Shown: positions 49,060 through 59,030 of the stretch, piece by piece
Numbering within the stretch: the first letter of the stretch is position 1
Layout of the letters: every line of letters starts with the position of its first letter
DNA from: Heligmosomoides polygyrus polygyrus
Lineage: Eukaryota > Nematoda > Chromadorea > Rhabditida > Heligmosomidae
DNA: 64,000 nt
Assembly: GCA_947396885.1 (NCBI GenBank)
Contig: OX377202.1
Location: 23,002,001-23,066,000 of the forward strand
Direction: 5' to 3'
The notes under the pieces: model-generated
The model's database searches: none
What the model saw: the letters and a program-made list of their open reading frames with translations, nothing else
What the model was told of the DNA's origin: nothing
Translations under genes and position numbers: made by a program

Positions 49060-49232
49060 GTAATGAGCTTGATCTGCTGCAATTTTTTTTCTTTCAGCTG
49101 AACATTCTTTGACTAAATGGACGAATAGGATAAGAAGCATTACAATTCTGCTGCTGTTGCTAGTTTTTTTTCGTTGGATTGTAAAGCACACCCCTGAGTG
49201 CAATAGATAAATAAATAAATAAATAAACTTCA
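49060..49232 (+). mobile_element. Probable LINE 3' end with (TAAA)n tail
   Basis: No coding sequence is left. The end has GCAC/GTGC able to pair, followed by GATAAATAAATAAATAAATA, the same layout as the LINE tail at 56.1 kb. Confidence 0.4.
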
Positions 49233-49604
49233 ACGGTATTGGATACGCAAGTGTATTTAGCATTTTCATACTACAATATTTTAGACAAGTTCTCTGGATG
49301 TTATGAAGGAAGACGAGTGTGAACTCCTTCACCTAGACTTCCATTCTAGCTACTACTATAGAAACAGTGGTTCAAAAAAATTTAAAATTTAGAAATTTAA
49401 AATTTAAAGGAACCTATAGGCACTTGAATTAGAACACAATAACTTTAGAGTGCAAGGTGAATGTTAAAGATTTTAATATAACGTACAGCAAATGAAGCAA
49501 AAATCACAAAATAAGAAAAATAACCGATTATAGGGCAAAAACAAACTATGTGCTCATAGTAAGGATTCGTCAGATAGGTCCTCTTATTATCTAATAGGAT
49601 TTGG

Positions 49605-50397
49605 GCGAGCATAGCACAGTCGGAAGAATACCGGCTGTCCGATACCCCATTCCTGGTTCAGAATTTCCGCCCAGCAAATCAAGCCCTCCATCCTTCCCGG
49701 GGAAAGTGGATTGGTACCGGACTGGTCTGGCAATGACAAAGCGCTGATTTCTCTACCGGCTCGCTAAGTCATTATGTGGCTAAATAGGCACTAAAATCGC
49801 TTCCACGACATCCCTTGGAGGTACACAAGGAGCCGCCGACTGTCGCCTGCACCCGATACCAGGTTCCTGGTTCCGATTTCCCGCCCAGGCCAACCAGGCC
49901 TTCCATCCCTCCGGGCTCGGTGAATTGATACCAGACCTGTCTGAGAAGGATAAAGCGCTGGTTAGTTCATCGGCTGACCACCGCAAGTCATTGTATGGCC
50001 AAATACGCATTCAATTCGCCTCCACGACATCCCGTAGAATTAGAATGCATGGCGCACCCCAAAAGGGATTGAGTAACGCCGTCCTTATTCCTTATTATCT
50101 CATTTGGAAACACTATTATTAGATACGTTGTAGCGCAGTTGAAGGAGGCGCAGGCTGTTGCATGCACCCCAGATCGAGGTTCATCGTTTCGGTTTCCCGC
50201 CCAGGCCATCTATGTTTTCCATCCCACCTGGTATCCTACTTGTCTGTGATGGATAGAACACTATTTTGATCATCAGCTGGCCACCGCTAGTCACTGTACA
50301 GGCCAACCACGCATTCAAATTGTTTCCAGGACATCAAGCTGAGGTAAAATGCGTCGCGCATTTCATAAAGGGTTTGATTAATGCCATTTTCTATTCT
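49605..50397 (+). repeat. Three SINEs head to tail
   Basis: Copies at 49605-49830, 49829-50103 and 50125-50397 follow each other in the same direction. The first lacks its tail, the second lacks its A box, and the third is complete with TAGCGCAGTTGAAGG. The first junction has no separating DNA. Confidence 0.82.
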
Positions 50398-50874
50398 TTA
50401 AAAGTACGTTTCGTCAAAAGTTCCACGGCACTGAAGTTTTCAAAACTCTTGGATAAATACGCTACTGTATTTGAACGTTTAGCTTCGATTAAACTTGTTA
50501 TTGCTTTCGGGTCTGCCTAAAAAATATACAATAGCTAAAGAGAGCGCAAATATGAGCGCACTTGAGGCGCTGTTAAAAATAAATAAATAGTAAGAAAATA
50601 AAAAAACACGAAATAAAAAAAACGTGGACAGTAGTCAGAAAAGAAGGAATGAAAAACGGACTAAATCAAAGGAAAATGCATACTTGTAAAAGTCCACAGC
50701 GTAACTAGTATAAAGCTTAAGCACTTCAAATCTTGAATTAAAACTGGCATACAATAAACAAAACAAAACAGGTGAAAAATCAGCAGTAATCCAGCCAGAA
50801 GTTGTCAAAATGAGCTTCATTAACACTCAGAAAAAAGTAGTTTCATCAGCGATAGAAGCGAAAACCGACATTTA

Positions 50875-51155
50875 AGGATAAGGATAAAGGACGGCGTTAT
50901 TCAATCTCCTTTGTGATGCGCCACGCATTCTACTTCTACGGGATGTCGTGTAGGCGAGTTGAATGCGTATTTGGCCAATGGCTTGCGGTGGCCAGCCGAT
51001 GAACAAGTCAGCGCTTTATCCTTCCCAGACAAGTCTGGTACCAATTCACCGACCCCGGAGTGATGGAAGGTTTGGTTGGCCTGAAATCCGAACCAGGAAC
51101 TGGTATCGGGTGCAGGCGACAGCCGGCGCCTCCTCCAACTGCGCTCCACGCGCCC
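50875..51155 (-). mobile_element. tRNA-derived SINE with 13-bp target duplication
   Basis: AAACCGACATTTA flanks the copy at 50862-50874 and 51156-51168. It has small deletions in the body but intact head and tail. Confidence 0.92.
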
Positions 51156-51348
51156 AAACCGACATTTACAACAGATAAACTCTACTGGAATGGGTGCTTC
51201 TAGCGATAAATGACAAAGAAAGATATAAGAAAAAGGTACACAACAACAGCAACGCGTCGAAGCTTATTCAGGCCTAGGGACAAACGGAAACGTTCAGAAC
51301 AATCGTCAGAATTCTGTAACTCCCAGCGAGCCACGTCCAATAAATGTG

Positions 51349-51803
51349 TTAGGCTAATGAGCGTAATCGCTTAGATGTCCAAGCAAGGCGGCGGAGAGGT
51401 CGAGCAGCGGTGATAAACACCGATTGGGCCGATTGTTTGCATTGAACGCCGCCAGGACGTCGCTCGAACAATGGCCAAAGGCGTGCGTTGGACGCAATAA
51501 CAGGGTCAAGGTGTGCTAGGCTGGCGACGACGGCCAGAAGTGGCGCCAGAGACGCAGAGCCGACACTGACAACCATGTAAAAAGCGCGGTAGGTGGTGTT
51601 GAGGCGAGGGGCGAACAGCAGCCACCGAGACCGACCTGCGTGAGAAGAACGAAGCGCACGCTAGGAATGACCTTAAGGGAGAGTTTCGTGGACGGGCACA
51701 CAGGGTCGGAACCACGCTGATAACCGACGATAGCGCTTGATGACACGGTGATGAATTCGGCGAACTTCAACTGCAAGAGCCGAAGCACTGGAGTTTCATT
51801 CAT
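51349..51803 (-). pseudogene. GC-rich block with interrupted membrane-protein-like frames
   Basis: One frame starts MNETPVLRLLQLK at 51803 and stays open to about 51519. A second frame, one base off, continues with LNTTYRAFYMVVSVGSAS and a hydrophobic helix-like run to 51349. Together they resemble pieces of a nematode seven-helix receptor, but no family signature is certain and no clean intron joins them. It could be a frameshifted pseudogene, or two exons. Confidence 0.2.
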
Positions 51804-52027
51804 CGCTACTTACTTCACCGGGAATAAAGAACCTTGAGTTGAGCTGAATAGAACCCAAAACCAGTTGCATCGCGCGCAAGAGGAGCTCCCAGTGCCGCGT
51901 TAAATGGTAGTAAACACTAAGCATAGTTGCTGATTTGTTAAGGATGCTGCAGTAGTATATAGTACAGGAGAGTGGGATGCGCCACGCGTTCGACAGCCCT
52001 GTATTATGGCAACAGCAGCTCGACCTC

Positions 52028-52072
52028 GGTTATTTACTTATTTATTTAAAGCATACATTACACATGCAACAA
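52028..52072 (-). mobile_element. LINE-type tail
   Basis: On the minus strand GCAT and ATGC flank a nine-base loop and are followed by TTTAAATAAATAAGTAAATA. Confidence 0.35.
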
Positions 52073-52371
52073 TACTTTGGACAATGACATATCAGGAACG
52101 AAATAAAGTTTGGAAAAAAGCTGACAAGATCACAGCGGATCGAAGGAGACATTTCTCCTAACGAACGTTTAAATGCAGTTTTCGACAAACTAAGATGATT
52201 GTCTCTTTTGACTACTAACGAATTTGTCACATTCAGACACCAGTAAGTGATGAAGCACGATGTTATCTGCGTTCTAGCAACTGAGACGTATAGCATTGGC
52301 ATTGATTTTCTATTTTTGACAGTGGCTGACAAAAGAATGCTGTTGGGTTTATGGACATCTATCCTGTGAGA

Positions 52372-52658
52372 GGGCGCGTGTAGCGCAGTCGGAGGAGGCG
52401 CCGACTGTCGCCTGCATCCGATACCAGGTTTCTGGTTCGGATTTCCCGCACAGGCCAACCAAGCCTTCCAAGCTCCGGGGTCGGTGAATTGGTACCAGAC
52501 TTGTCTGGGAAGGATCAAGCACTAACTTGTTCATCGGCTGGTCGCCGCAAGTCATTGTATGGCCAAATACGCATTCAAATCGCTTCCACGACATCCCGTA
52601 GAAGTAGAATGCGTGGCGCATCCCAAAAAGGGATTGAGTAACGCCGTTGTTTATCCTT
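52372..52658 (+). mobile_element. tRNA-derived SINE, best copy with 12-bp target duplication
   Basis: The 287-bp element starts GGGCGCGTG, has a pol III A box TAGCGCAGTCGG (52381-52392) and B box GGTTCGGATTTCC (52434-52446), a ~200-bp unrelated body and a TTTATCCTT tail. TATCCTGTGAGA is repeated perfectly at 52360-52371 and 52659-52670, which shows insertion by target-primed reverse transcription. It was mobilised by an unidentified LINE (inference). Frames through it (for example GMSWKRFECVFGHTM) are not proteins. Confidence 0.92.
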
Positions 52659-52761
52659 TATCCTGTGAGATTTTTGTAAATCATTCAGAGGTCAGCTAGT
52701 TTCCTTATCCATCTTAAAAGTATAGCAAAATATAGCAGGAGATTAGCATTAAACACCATTC

Positions 52762-52840
52762 AAACTCTTCTTAGAATGTGCCACGCATTCTACTGCTGGA
52801 CATTGTAGAGCAGTTTGAATGCGTATTTGGAATATACAAA
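52762..52840 (-). mobile_element. SINE tail fragment
   Basis: GAATGTGCCACGCATTCTAC through GAATGCGTATTTGGAAT. It starts 90 bp after the intact copy at 52.4 kb. Confidence 0.6.
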
Positions 52841-53170
52841 GACTGCGAAGGTCAGTCCACAGACAATTCGAAGTTTTGTCCTGCTTTCGGAATTATGGCA
52901 CGAATGCCGCAACCGAGGAAGGAAGTTCCGATTAGCCTAGACGGCTCCCGGATTTTAATGCTTGTTCAGGTGAATGAACACACCGGCTGTGGCAGATCTC
53001 ACAATTCATATCATCAGATCCATTGTCAGAATGAGTCAGCTAGTCAATAAGTTAATAGTCAGTGAGTCAATTTCGGTATCGACCGGCAATCAGCCAGGTG
53101 GGCTCGGAGAATGCTAATGTGTAGGAGCGGAAGATTCATGCGTGCGATGGTAGCATAGTCGCCTGGGGCC

Positions 53171-53327
53171 GGATTCATCAACAATTTACAGCAATTTAAC
53201 AGAGAAAGTTACAGCTGAAATCCCTGATAGCGCGGCTTATCAAGCGATATGGTGAGCGATATAAGTTGCGCTTTCAGAAACTTCGGCTGTAATCTCTGTT
53301 AAATTGCTGTAATTCGTTGACGAATCC
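53171..53327. mobile_element. Foldback MITE, GGATTCATCAA ends
   Basis: About 45-base inverted arms (GGATTCATCAACAATTTACA and GGATTCGTCAACGAATTACA, both continuing GCAATTTAACAGAGA) enclose a short loop region. GGGGCC precedes the left arm. Confidence 0.8.
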
Positions 53328-54526
53328 GACTTCTGGAAGGCAGGGCGGAGATTCTGTTTTTCAACTGCTAAAAATGTAGAACAAAAAATTTTGAGGCAAA
53401 ACGCCACATTTAAAGAAGTGCTGCAAGCTGTTCGAGCGTGGAAGGGTTAGCGACTGTGACGATGTGTGGCGAGTGAGTTGATGTTGTCGTGAACGCAATA
53501 AACACGACGAGTTCATAAACTACGACGAACAGCCGACACATGTGCGACACGAGCGAGCGGCGGCGGAGAAAGCCGAGACGATGATGTCTTACAACGGCAT
53601 GAACGCGCGAACAACATCAAACGCCTGCGATTCATGAAGACGGAAGCACGAAGTTGGAGCGTCAGACGACCGACGTGTAGCCCATTCTCAGACAGAAGTT
53701 CAACCTTTGTGCTCTTACACCTAGGTTGTATTCGGTTACATGAACAAACCCTCGGAAATGGGAAAATAGCGCCGTCTTCCCTGCATTTCAGAATATCCCT
53801 CGGAGGAATGGTATCCCTGTAGGAGGTAATAATTCCTCTGGGGATTTTTTTACAGTGTGGCAGATCTATGTCTAAAAATCATAAGTGACTGTAAATAAAG
53901 CTGTAAAAAAAACGAGACAAGGACGGCGATAGTCTACCATAGAACACGGGTCTCCGATGCCACACTGAACAGCATGAAAAACCTAAAGCTGACCAGTTAC
54001 TGACCGCATATCAACTAATGCCAGATGGCCTTCAAGTTTGAGATATTCGATCTTTCGCCACTGAAAAACAGATGAGCAGGAGCACCCGCATGTTGTCAAG
54101 TTGAACAAGAACCGTGTCGACGTGCCTTCCAGCGAACAAACAACTTCTTAGGCGAACAGATGAGGGGATCCATGGGCTTCAAGCTTAAGGTTTTTCTACA
54201 GTCCCGTCACGAACACAACTGAGAAGCTAGCAAAAAGGAGATCCTCCGTGTAATAGCCAAAATGTGAGGATGATTATGCTATACAGTAAGAAACTAAGTA
54301 AACAGACTTGAAAATGGAATCTCTTAAGAGGCTTGCAGCTCCTATGCGCCTCCCTGGAGTTCGTTGAAACTGTACCGACCTTAGCTGGCTAGAGAACTGA
54401 GCAGCTGTCTCGTCTAGGTGTGTTTAAGGACCTTCTCGGTGATTTTGAGAGGCGTGCGAATCGCCACCGCATGGCGTAGCCAGCACCTCCGCGGCTTGAA
54501 ATAGGTCAGGTATTCGCTGTTCGACG

Positions 54527-54656
54527 ATGAGTCGTCATGATCAGACCGACGACGACCGTCTTCGCATTCCACCTGATCGGCCCTCAGTGCTCGTCCCACA
54601 TCGCGTGGAAGACGAGGAACATCGAGCCGGACGTACGCTGTTATGGCTGGACACTG
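54527..54656 (+). CDS. Candidate first coding exon, unrecognised product
   Basis: The frame opens at ATG (in-frame TGA upstream) and encodes 43 codons of charged sequence (MSRHDQTDDDRLRIPPDRP, ending RTLLWLDT) before ACACTG/GTAGGTG, phase 1. The codon composition is coding-like. No downstream exon beginning with two codon bases was identified up to the window end, so the gene model is incomplete. The minus-strand frame here is probably a shadow. Confidence 0.3.
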
Positions 54657-55360
54657 GTAGGTGACACAAGGACCTCTTCTTCTACGCTGCCCCTAGGAAC
54701 ATTTGTCACAATACATATTCCACCTTCATCCTCGTAAAGCTGCTCTAATGCGGTGAAGAGGCACAAACTGGACAGAGGATAGGGGAAGAAGGCAAGTGTT
54801 AGCAAACCGCTACGTGACCTTCAGCCCAGCATAAAAAGGGGATCCAGAATGCGAATTCTACGGCTATGCGACTTCAATGCAAAGCTGAAGCGCCAATCTA
54901 CCAAGCACAACGATGGTGAAGTCATCAATAGATTAAGAGTGTTGTCCAACCCTCCCGATCAGGTAATCCGTCAATTTCATCCCGCCTGTTCCAAAAGCTT
55001 CAACTAGAAAAATCGTAGTTGTAAACCAGAAAGAAATATGTGGGGAATCGAAACAAAAACGGAAGAGAATGGATAAACGTTTGTGCCTCTTAACTCAAAA
55101 TTCAACCTCTTGAAACTCTTCTCAGAAAAAATCGTTTTATCCAAAAAATATCAGACAAACAGAGTCACTTCTATATGGGGAGTCCCAAAAAATATAAACA
55201 TTGTTTGAAAGGTGAGAAGTTTGCTGCCAATAATAACATTAAGAATGCTAAGAGCTCATATGAAAGCGCAAAAAAAGTAGAAATTTTTATCATATGAGCA
55301 GTAGAGATTGCGCCACGTACTCGTGTTAATTCTTGCATTTTACATTTGATTGACTGTGTA

Positions 55361-55430
55361 ATACTAATACTAATACTAATACTAATACTAATACTAATAC
55401 TAATACTAATACTAATACTACTAATACTTG
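55361..55430 (+). repeat. (ACTAAT)n microsatellite
   Basis: About eleven ACTAAT units with one ACT interruption near the end. The Ser-Ile frame through it is not a gene. Confidence 0.97.
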
Positions 55431-55689
55431 TCATAATTTTCCAAAGTGTGGCCGTACCAATTGATTTGTGCTTCCTTTAACATTTAAAAACTTAAAAATA
55501 TGTTGCAGATTGCGCCAAAATACGGGATATCCTAAAAAGCACGTACTTTTTGAAAGGTTCTAACATTGCTGATAGTGAAGCTTCTGAAGAGGTTTGAGAC
55601 TCATATGACTGACATTTTATTAAAGGACTAATTAAGAAGAACGCCATTATTCAATCCCTTTTGGATGCACCACGCCTTCTACTTTTACG

Positions 55690-56127
55690 GGATGTCAATA
55701 ATATACCAAGAGGACCGCAGCGAGCAGAGCTATTTGGGCTTCCATCGCTGAAGAATAGAAGAAGATTGCTGATATTATAATGATGTACAAGATTCTCGCT
55801 GAAAAGTTATCCATCTATCTAGTCAACGGATTTATTCGATGGGATACTGACAAGCTCTGTAAGAGGAAAGCTGAAACTTAGGGTATCGGTTGCTAAATGA
55901 CGCGTTAGATCCGACTTTCTAACCTATAGAGCTCTCAAGGAATTCAACCTCTTGCTTGGTAAGCACGATGACCGGAGGGAACTCTCTGTTCAAACCTTCA
56001 AAAGGTGTCTTTCTAGGTGAAAGTGATACTTTGAGTTACGTATGTTTTTGTAATTCTAGAGTGTTCGTGTTGTTGTATTTATTTGTTTCTTAACTTGTTT
56101 ACGCTAGACCCTGGTCTATGTCTTGAA

Positions 56128-56158
<31 letters not shown>

Positions 56159-56162
56159 ATAT
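55690..56162 (+). mobile_element. LINE 3' end with hairpin and (TAAA)n tail
   Basis: Degraded frames contain GLPSLKNRRRLLI and MMYKILAEKL, as in the 12.5-kb LINE. The 3' untranslated part ends with the small hairpin TAGACC/GGTCTA and then nine AAAT units (56124-56161). Confidence 0.7.
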
Positions 56163-56169
56163 CGTTTAG

Positions 56170-56345
56170 GCAATCTAACATGCATTGGCCAAATACACGT
56201 TTAGATTGTTGTCTGCCTATGTAGAAATCAGTGTTTCATCATTCCCTGTCAAGTTCATTACCAGATCAACGACCCTGGAGGGAATCCGAAAAAGGACCTC
56301 GAATTGGGTGAACGCGACAGCCGGTGCCACCTCTTCACGTGCCCA
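56170..56345 (-). mobile_element. SINE, tail-truncated
   Basis: Body and head are recognisable from TTGGCCAAATACACG to GACAGCCGGTGCCACCTC. It begins directly after the (AAAT)n tail of the 56.1-kb LINE. A short tail fragment of another copy is at 55640-55697, before the LINE piece. Confidence 0.6.
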
Positions 56346-57427
56346 TTTTCAGCCAACTACGCTAAAACAAGAACTAAATAACGATGACTAAAATAGAACA
56401 GCAATCAACGCGAGATTCATCAACAGGCCAACAATTAAGTTCGGATTTTCGCTATGGAACGTGTTATGCGATCACACTTCCCCTACTCGAATAGATCCCA
56501 ACTATTATATTTAGCGCAGACCAATATCTTCTATCGCTTTCCTAGCATACTAATCCACGTGCGACTAGACTAGAAACACGAAACACCCTCAATGACTCGG
56601 TGGAGATATTAATCTTCAATCAAGTGAGCCGGCTGGCGCCGCAAACGACTCGAAAGAACGTCTTCTCCTTGCACTGGAAGAAAAAACGAACGATGATAAG
56701 AAGTGGGACAAGTTTTTGCAGTTGCGAATTCGTGACCCGTATCTGAAACCTTTGCAAAACCGAAAACCGAGAAAATCGACCTCGAAACGCCACAAGCGCT
56801 CGTTGTCGGGTGACCGCGCGCGATTCAGTCCGTTTCGCACAACTCGTAGCTTATTTGAAGGAAACGGCCATTGGAAAACTTCCTCATGAAAGAAAGAAAT
56901 TTATGTCAAACAAATCTTGGGGGTAGAAGTAGGTAAGCAAAAAAACTTCGTCCACCTCCATCCATTATTTTTAACAAGTCACCTGATGCAAATGCATGTA
57001 TAAGATATGAGAGGTGGCTCGCTTATGTTCTTCCACTTTACGCTATTTACAAACTATACAGAAAATCATATAAATTTGTCCAAACTCCCCCAGAGATTCC
57101 TCCTTCACAGAAAGATTAGTGAAGAGGTTTTTCTTCTTCCTCCCGCAGAAAAACTCCAACTCTGATCTAATACACGATTTAACTATAACAAATGTGCAAA
57201 CTAACCACCGGTAAGAAGACGTTATTCCTAACAATCATACTAAAAAACGTATTGATTTACTACCTCGATTACCAGTAAGACGAAGATGTGCGGAGTTCCT
57301 TTTCATAAAGTGGTATATAAAACGATCCGAAATCGAATGCGGCTAGAGCTAACCGCTGTGGTAGCTTAACTGGTTTGATGTCTCGTCTGATATAAATCAC
57401 CCTAGTTATTAGGTAACATAAAGGAAA

Positions 57428-57477
57428 AAGGACTGTTTCGATCCTTCCAAGAACTTGGAAGGATCGAAACAGTCCTT
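57428..57477. repeat. Perfect 24-bp hairpin
   Basis: AAGGACTGTTTCGATCCTTC and four further bases are followed after AA by the exact reverse complement. No mismatch in 24 pairs. Confidence 0.9.
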
Positions 57478-57485
57478 AATTTAGC

Positions 57486-57996
57486 GTAGGATAGCGAGAT
57501 TACTGCTGGAGTGTGCTGCTTCTAGACAAAAGGTGAAGGAAGGTCGGCACGGGAATGAGAACTGTTCGCATAGTCGCAGTCCAATCGAAGCGCGACTCTC
57601 CCCATCGAGGATATCCTGTTTCGAAATTAGATTAACCAGGAATTTACGATCGCCCAGCGATAACATCGATATCCAATCGGGATCGGCTCCCAGAAGACGT
57701 GGGACACACCGCTCTGGACCAAAAAGGCTCGACAGTTCGCAGCTGTACTACCAGAGGAATTTTGTTCGAAACAAAACAGAGGAATGGCAATCGAGGGTGC
57801 GCCCGCGATGGTGGTGACGGTCAGATGGGCGATGATAAATCTCAACAACTATGAGATTAGATCTCTGCGCCGTCGCCGAAAACGTCATGTTCACGAGAGG
57901 AACGTCGTAAATCTGCACTGCGTCGCTCCACCGCCGGATGGATGGAAATATTCGCACGTTGAAGCGCCGAAATGTCGCTCTGTCTCTAGCCAGCAA
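57486..57996. other. GC-rich block with competing open frames
   Basis: On the plus strand a 110-codon frame (57486-57817) contains SPIEARLSPSRISCFEIRL and many Arg/Ser residues. On the minus strand two frames (57481-57666, starting MLSLGDRKFLVNLIS, and 57748-57996) also read like protein. Only one can be real and I cannot choose. The block sits between a perfect hairpin (57428-57477) and a tRNA-like repeat (58.1 kb). Confidence 0.2.
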
Positions 57997-58095
57997 CGAT
58001 ACAGGAATAATGCTTTAACACATTTGCTTAAGCCTGGAGCGACTGGTAGAGAGGCTATATGTTGTTACAGGATGTTTTATTGCGATCAAAACTCT

Positions 58096-58166
58096 TGCGC
58101 CAGGCGGGACTCGAACCCGCATCTTCTGCTTTCCGGGCAGCGATGTTCACCTTACACCACCGGCGC
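58096..58166 (-). tRNA. tRNA-Gly-like pseudogene (tRNA-derived repeat head)
   Basis: The 71-nt sequence folds with a seven-pair acceptor (GCGCCGG/CTGGCGC, one G-U) and a perfect five-pair T arm around GGTTCGAGTCC. The D arm is weak. The anticodon stem has a mismatch and the loop CCGGAAA lacks the invariant U33, so a working tRNA is unlikely. The arms resemble nematode tRNA-Gly. The flank GAGTTTTGATCGCAATAAAAC is shared with the copies near 14 kb, so it is a repeat family. Confidence 0.55.
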
Positions 58167-58235
58167 TGTTTGAACGCACGTAACATCCGCGATATCCTCC
58201 AGGTCTGTCGGCACCCACCCGTGATACGGGGATGG

Positions 58236-58276
58236 ATGATGAAGATGCGGGTTCGAGTCCCGCCTGGCGCAAGAGT
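58236..58276 (+). repeat. Inverted partial copy of the tRNA-like repeat
   Basis: The 3' half (GATGCGGGTTCGAGTCCCGC through TGGCGC and AGAGTTTTGA) is repeated on the other strand 70 bp from the tRNA-like sequence, making an inverted pair. Confidence 0.7.
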
Positions 58277-58363
58277 TTTGACACAGGTATAGTTAGCCAG
58301 CCATGCATTTCACTTTCGCCTGTTATTGCAGGGGTGGTTAGTGAGGCCGGTAGAGCCATATCT

Positions 58364-58662
58364 AAAGGATAAGAGATAAAGGACGACGCTACTCATTCCC
58401 TTTTGGGATGCGCAACAATTTTAATTCTCTGTCGTGAAGGCGACTTGAATGCGTGTTTGGCCACACAATGACCTGCGGTGGCCAGCCGAAGAAGAAATCA
58501 GCGCTCTACCCTCCCCAGACAAGTCTGGTAGCAATTTCGGTGAACTCGACCCCTGGGGATGGAAGACTTGGTTGGCCTGGACGGGAAATCTGAACCAACA
58601 ACCTGATACGTACCGGGTGCACGCAACAGCCGGCACCTCCTCTGACTGTGCTACACGCGCCC
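58364..58662 (-). mobile_element. tRNA-derived SINE, full length
   Basis: Begins AAGGATAAGAGATAAAGGAC and ends CTACACGCGCCC. The tail end lies about 90 bp from the tRNA-like repeat at 58.24 kb, which belongs to a different family. Confidence 0.85.
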
Positions 58663-58867
58663 AAGGGCCCTAACTTTGGAAGAAAAGAACAAAGGAACCT
58701 ATCCTAGTCGAAGAGGGCATGCAATGTTCTGCCTCTCCATCCCCTCGCTTGAATTCGACCCGGAGCTTCAGCAACTACTAAATAAATGCTGACACTCACA
58801 GGACTCAGAGAATGTAGTTTCTTGTCGTGGGATGCAGGACGCGACTGTCACCTCAGCGTTGCCCCCT

Positions 58868-58934
58868 CCGAACAGGATACATCCGGATAAAGAATTACCG
58901 ACGGCGTCGACTACTGCCATCCGTAATTCTTCAT
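58868..58934. repeat. Foldback of about 27-base arms
   Basis: ATCCGGATAAAGAATTAC is inverted as GTAATTCTTCATCCGGAT around a short centre. The open frame across it is a by-product of the repeat. Confidence 0.6.
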
Positions 58935-59030
58935 CCGGATCTACTCCCTGTGTGAGATGTGCCACGCATTCTAGTACAAGGAGATATAGAGGAGGCAATT
59001 TCAATGGATTTTTAATCTGTACAATGACTA

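Noticed and set aside
51755..51803. MNETPVLRLLQLK as an alternative first exon of the vab-9-like gene
   Set aside because: No GT donor follows the LK codons, and the 45.66-kb exon matches TMEM47 better and splices cleanly.
55171..55434. Ser-Ile repeat protein
   Set aside because: Direct translation of the (ACTAAT)n microsatellite.
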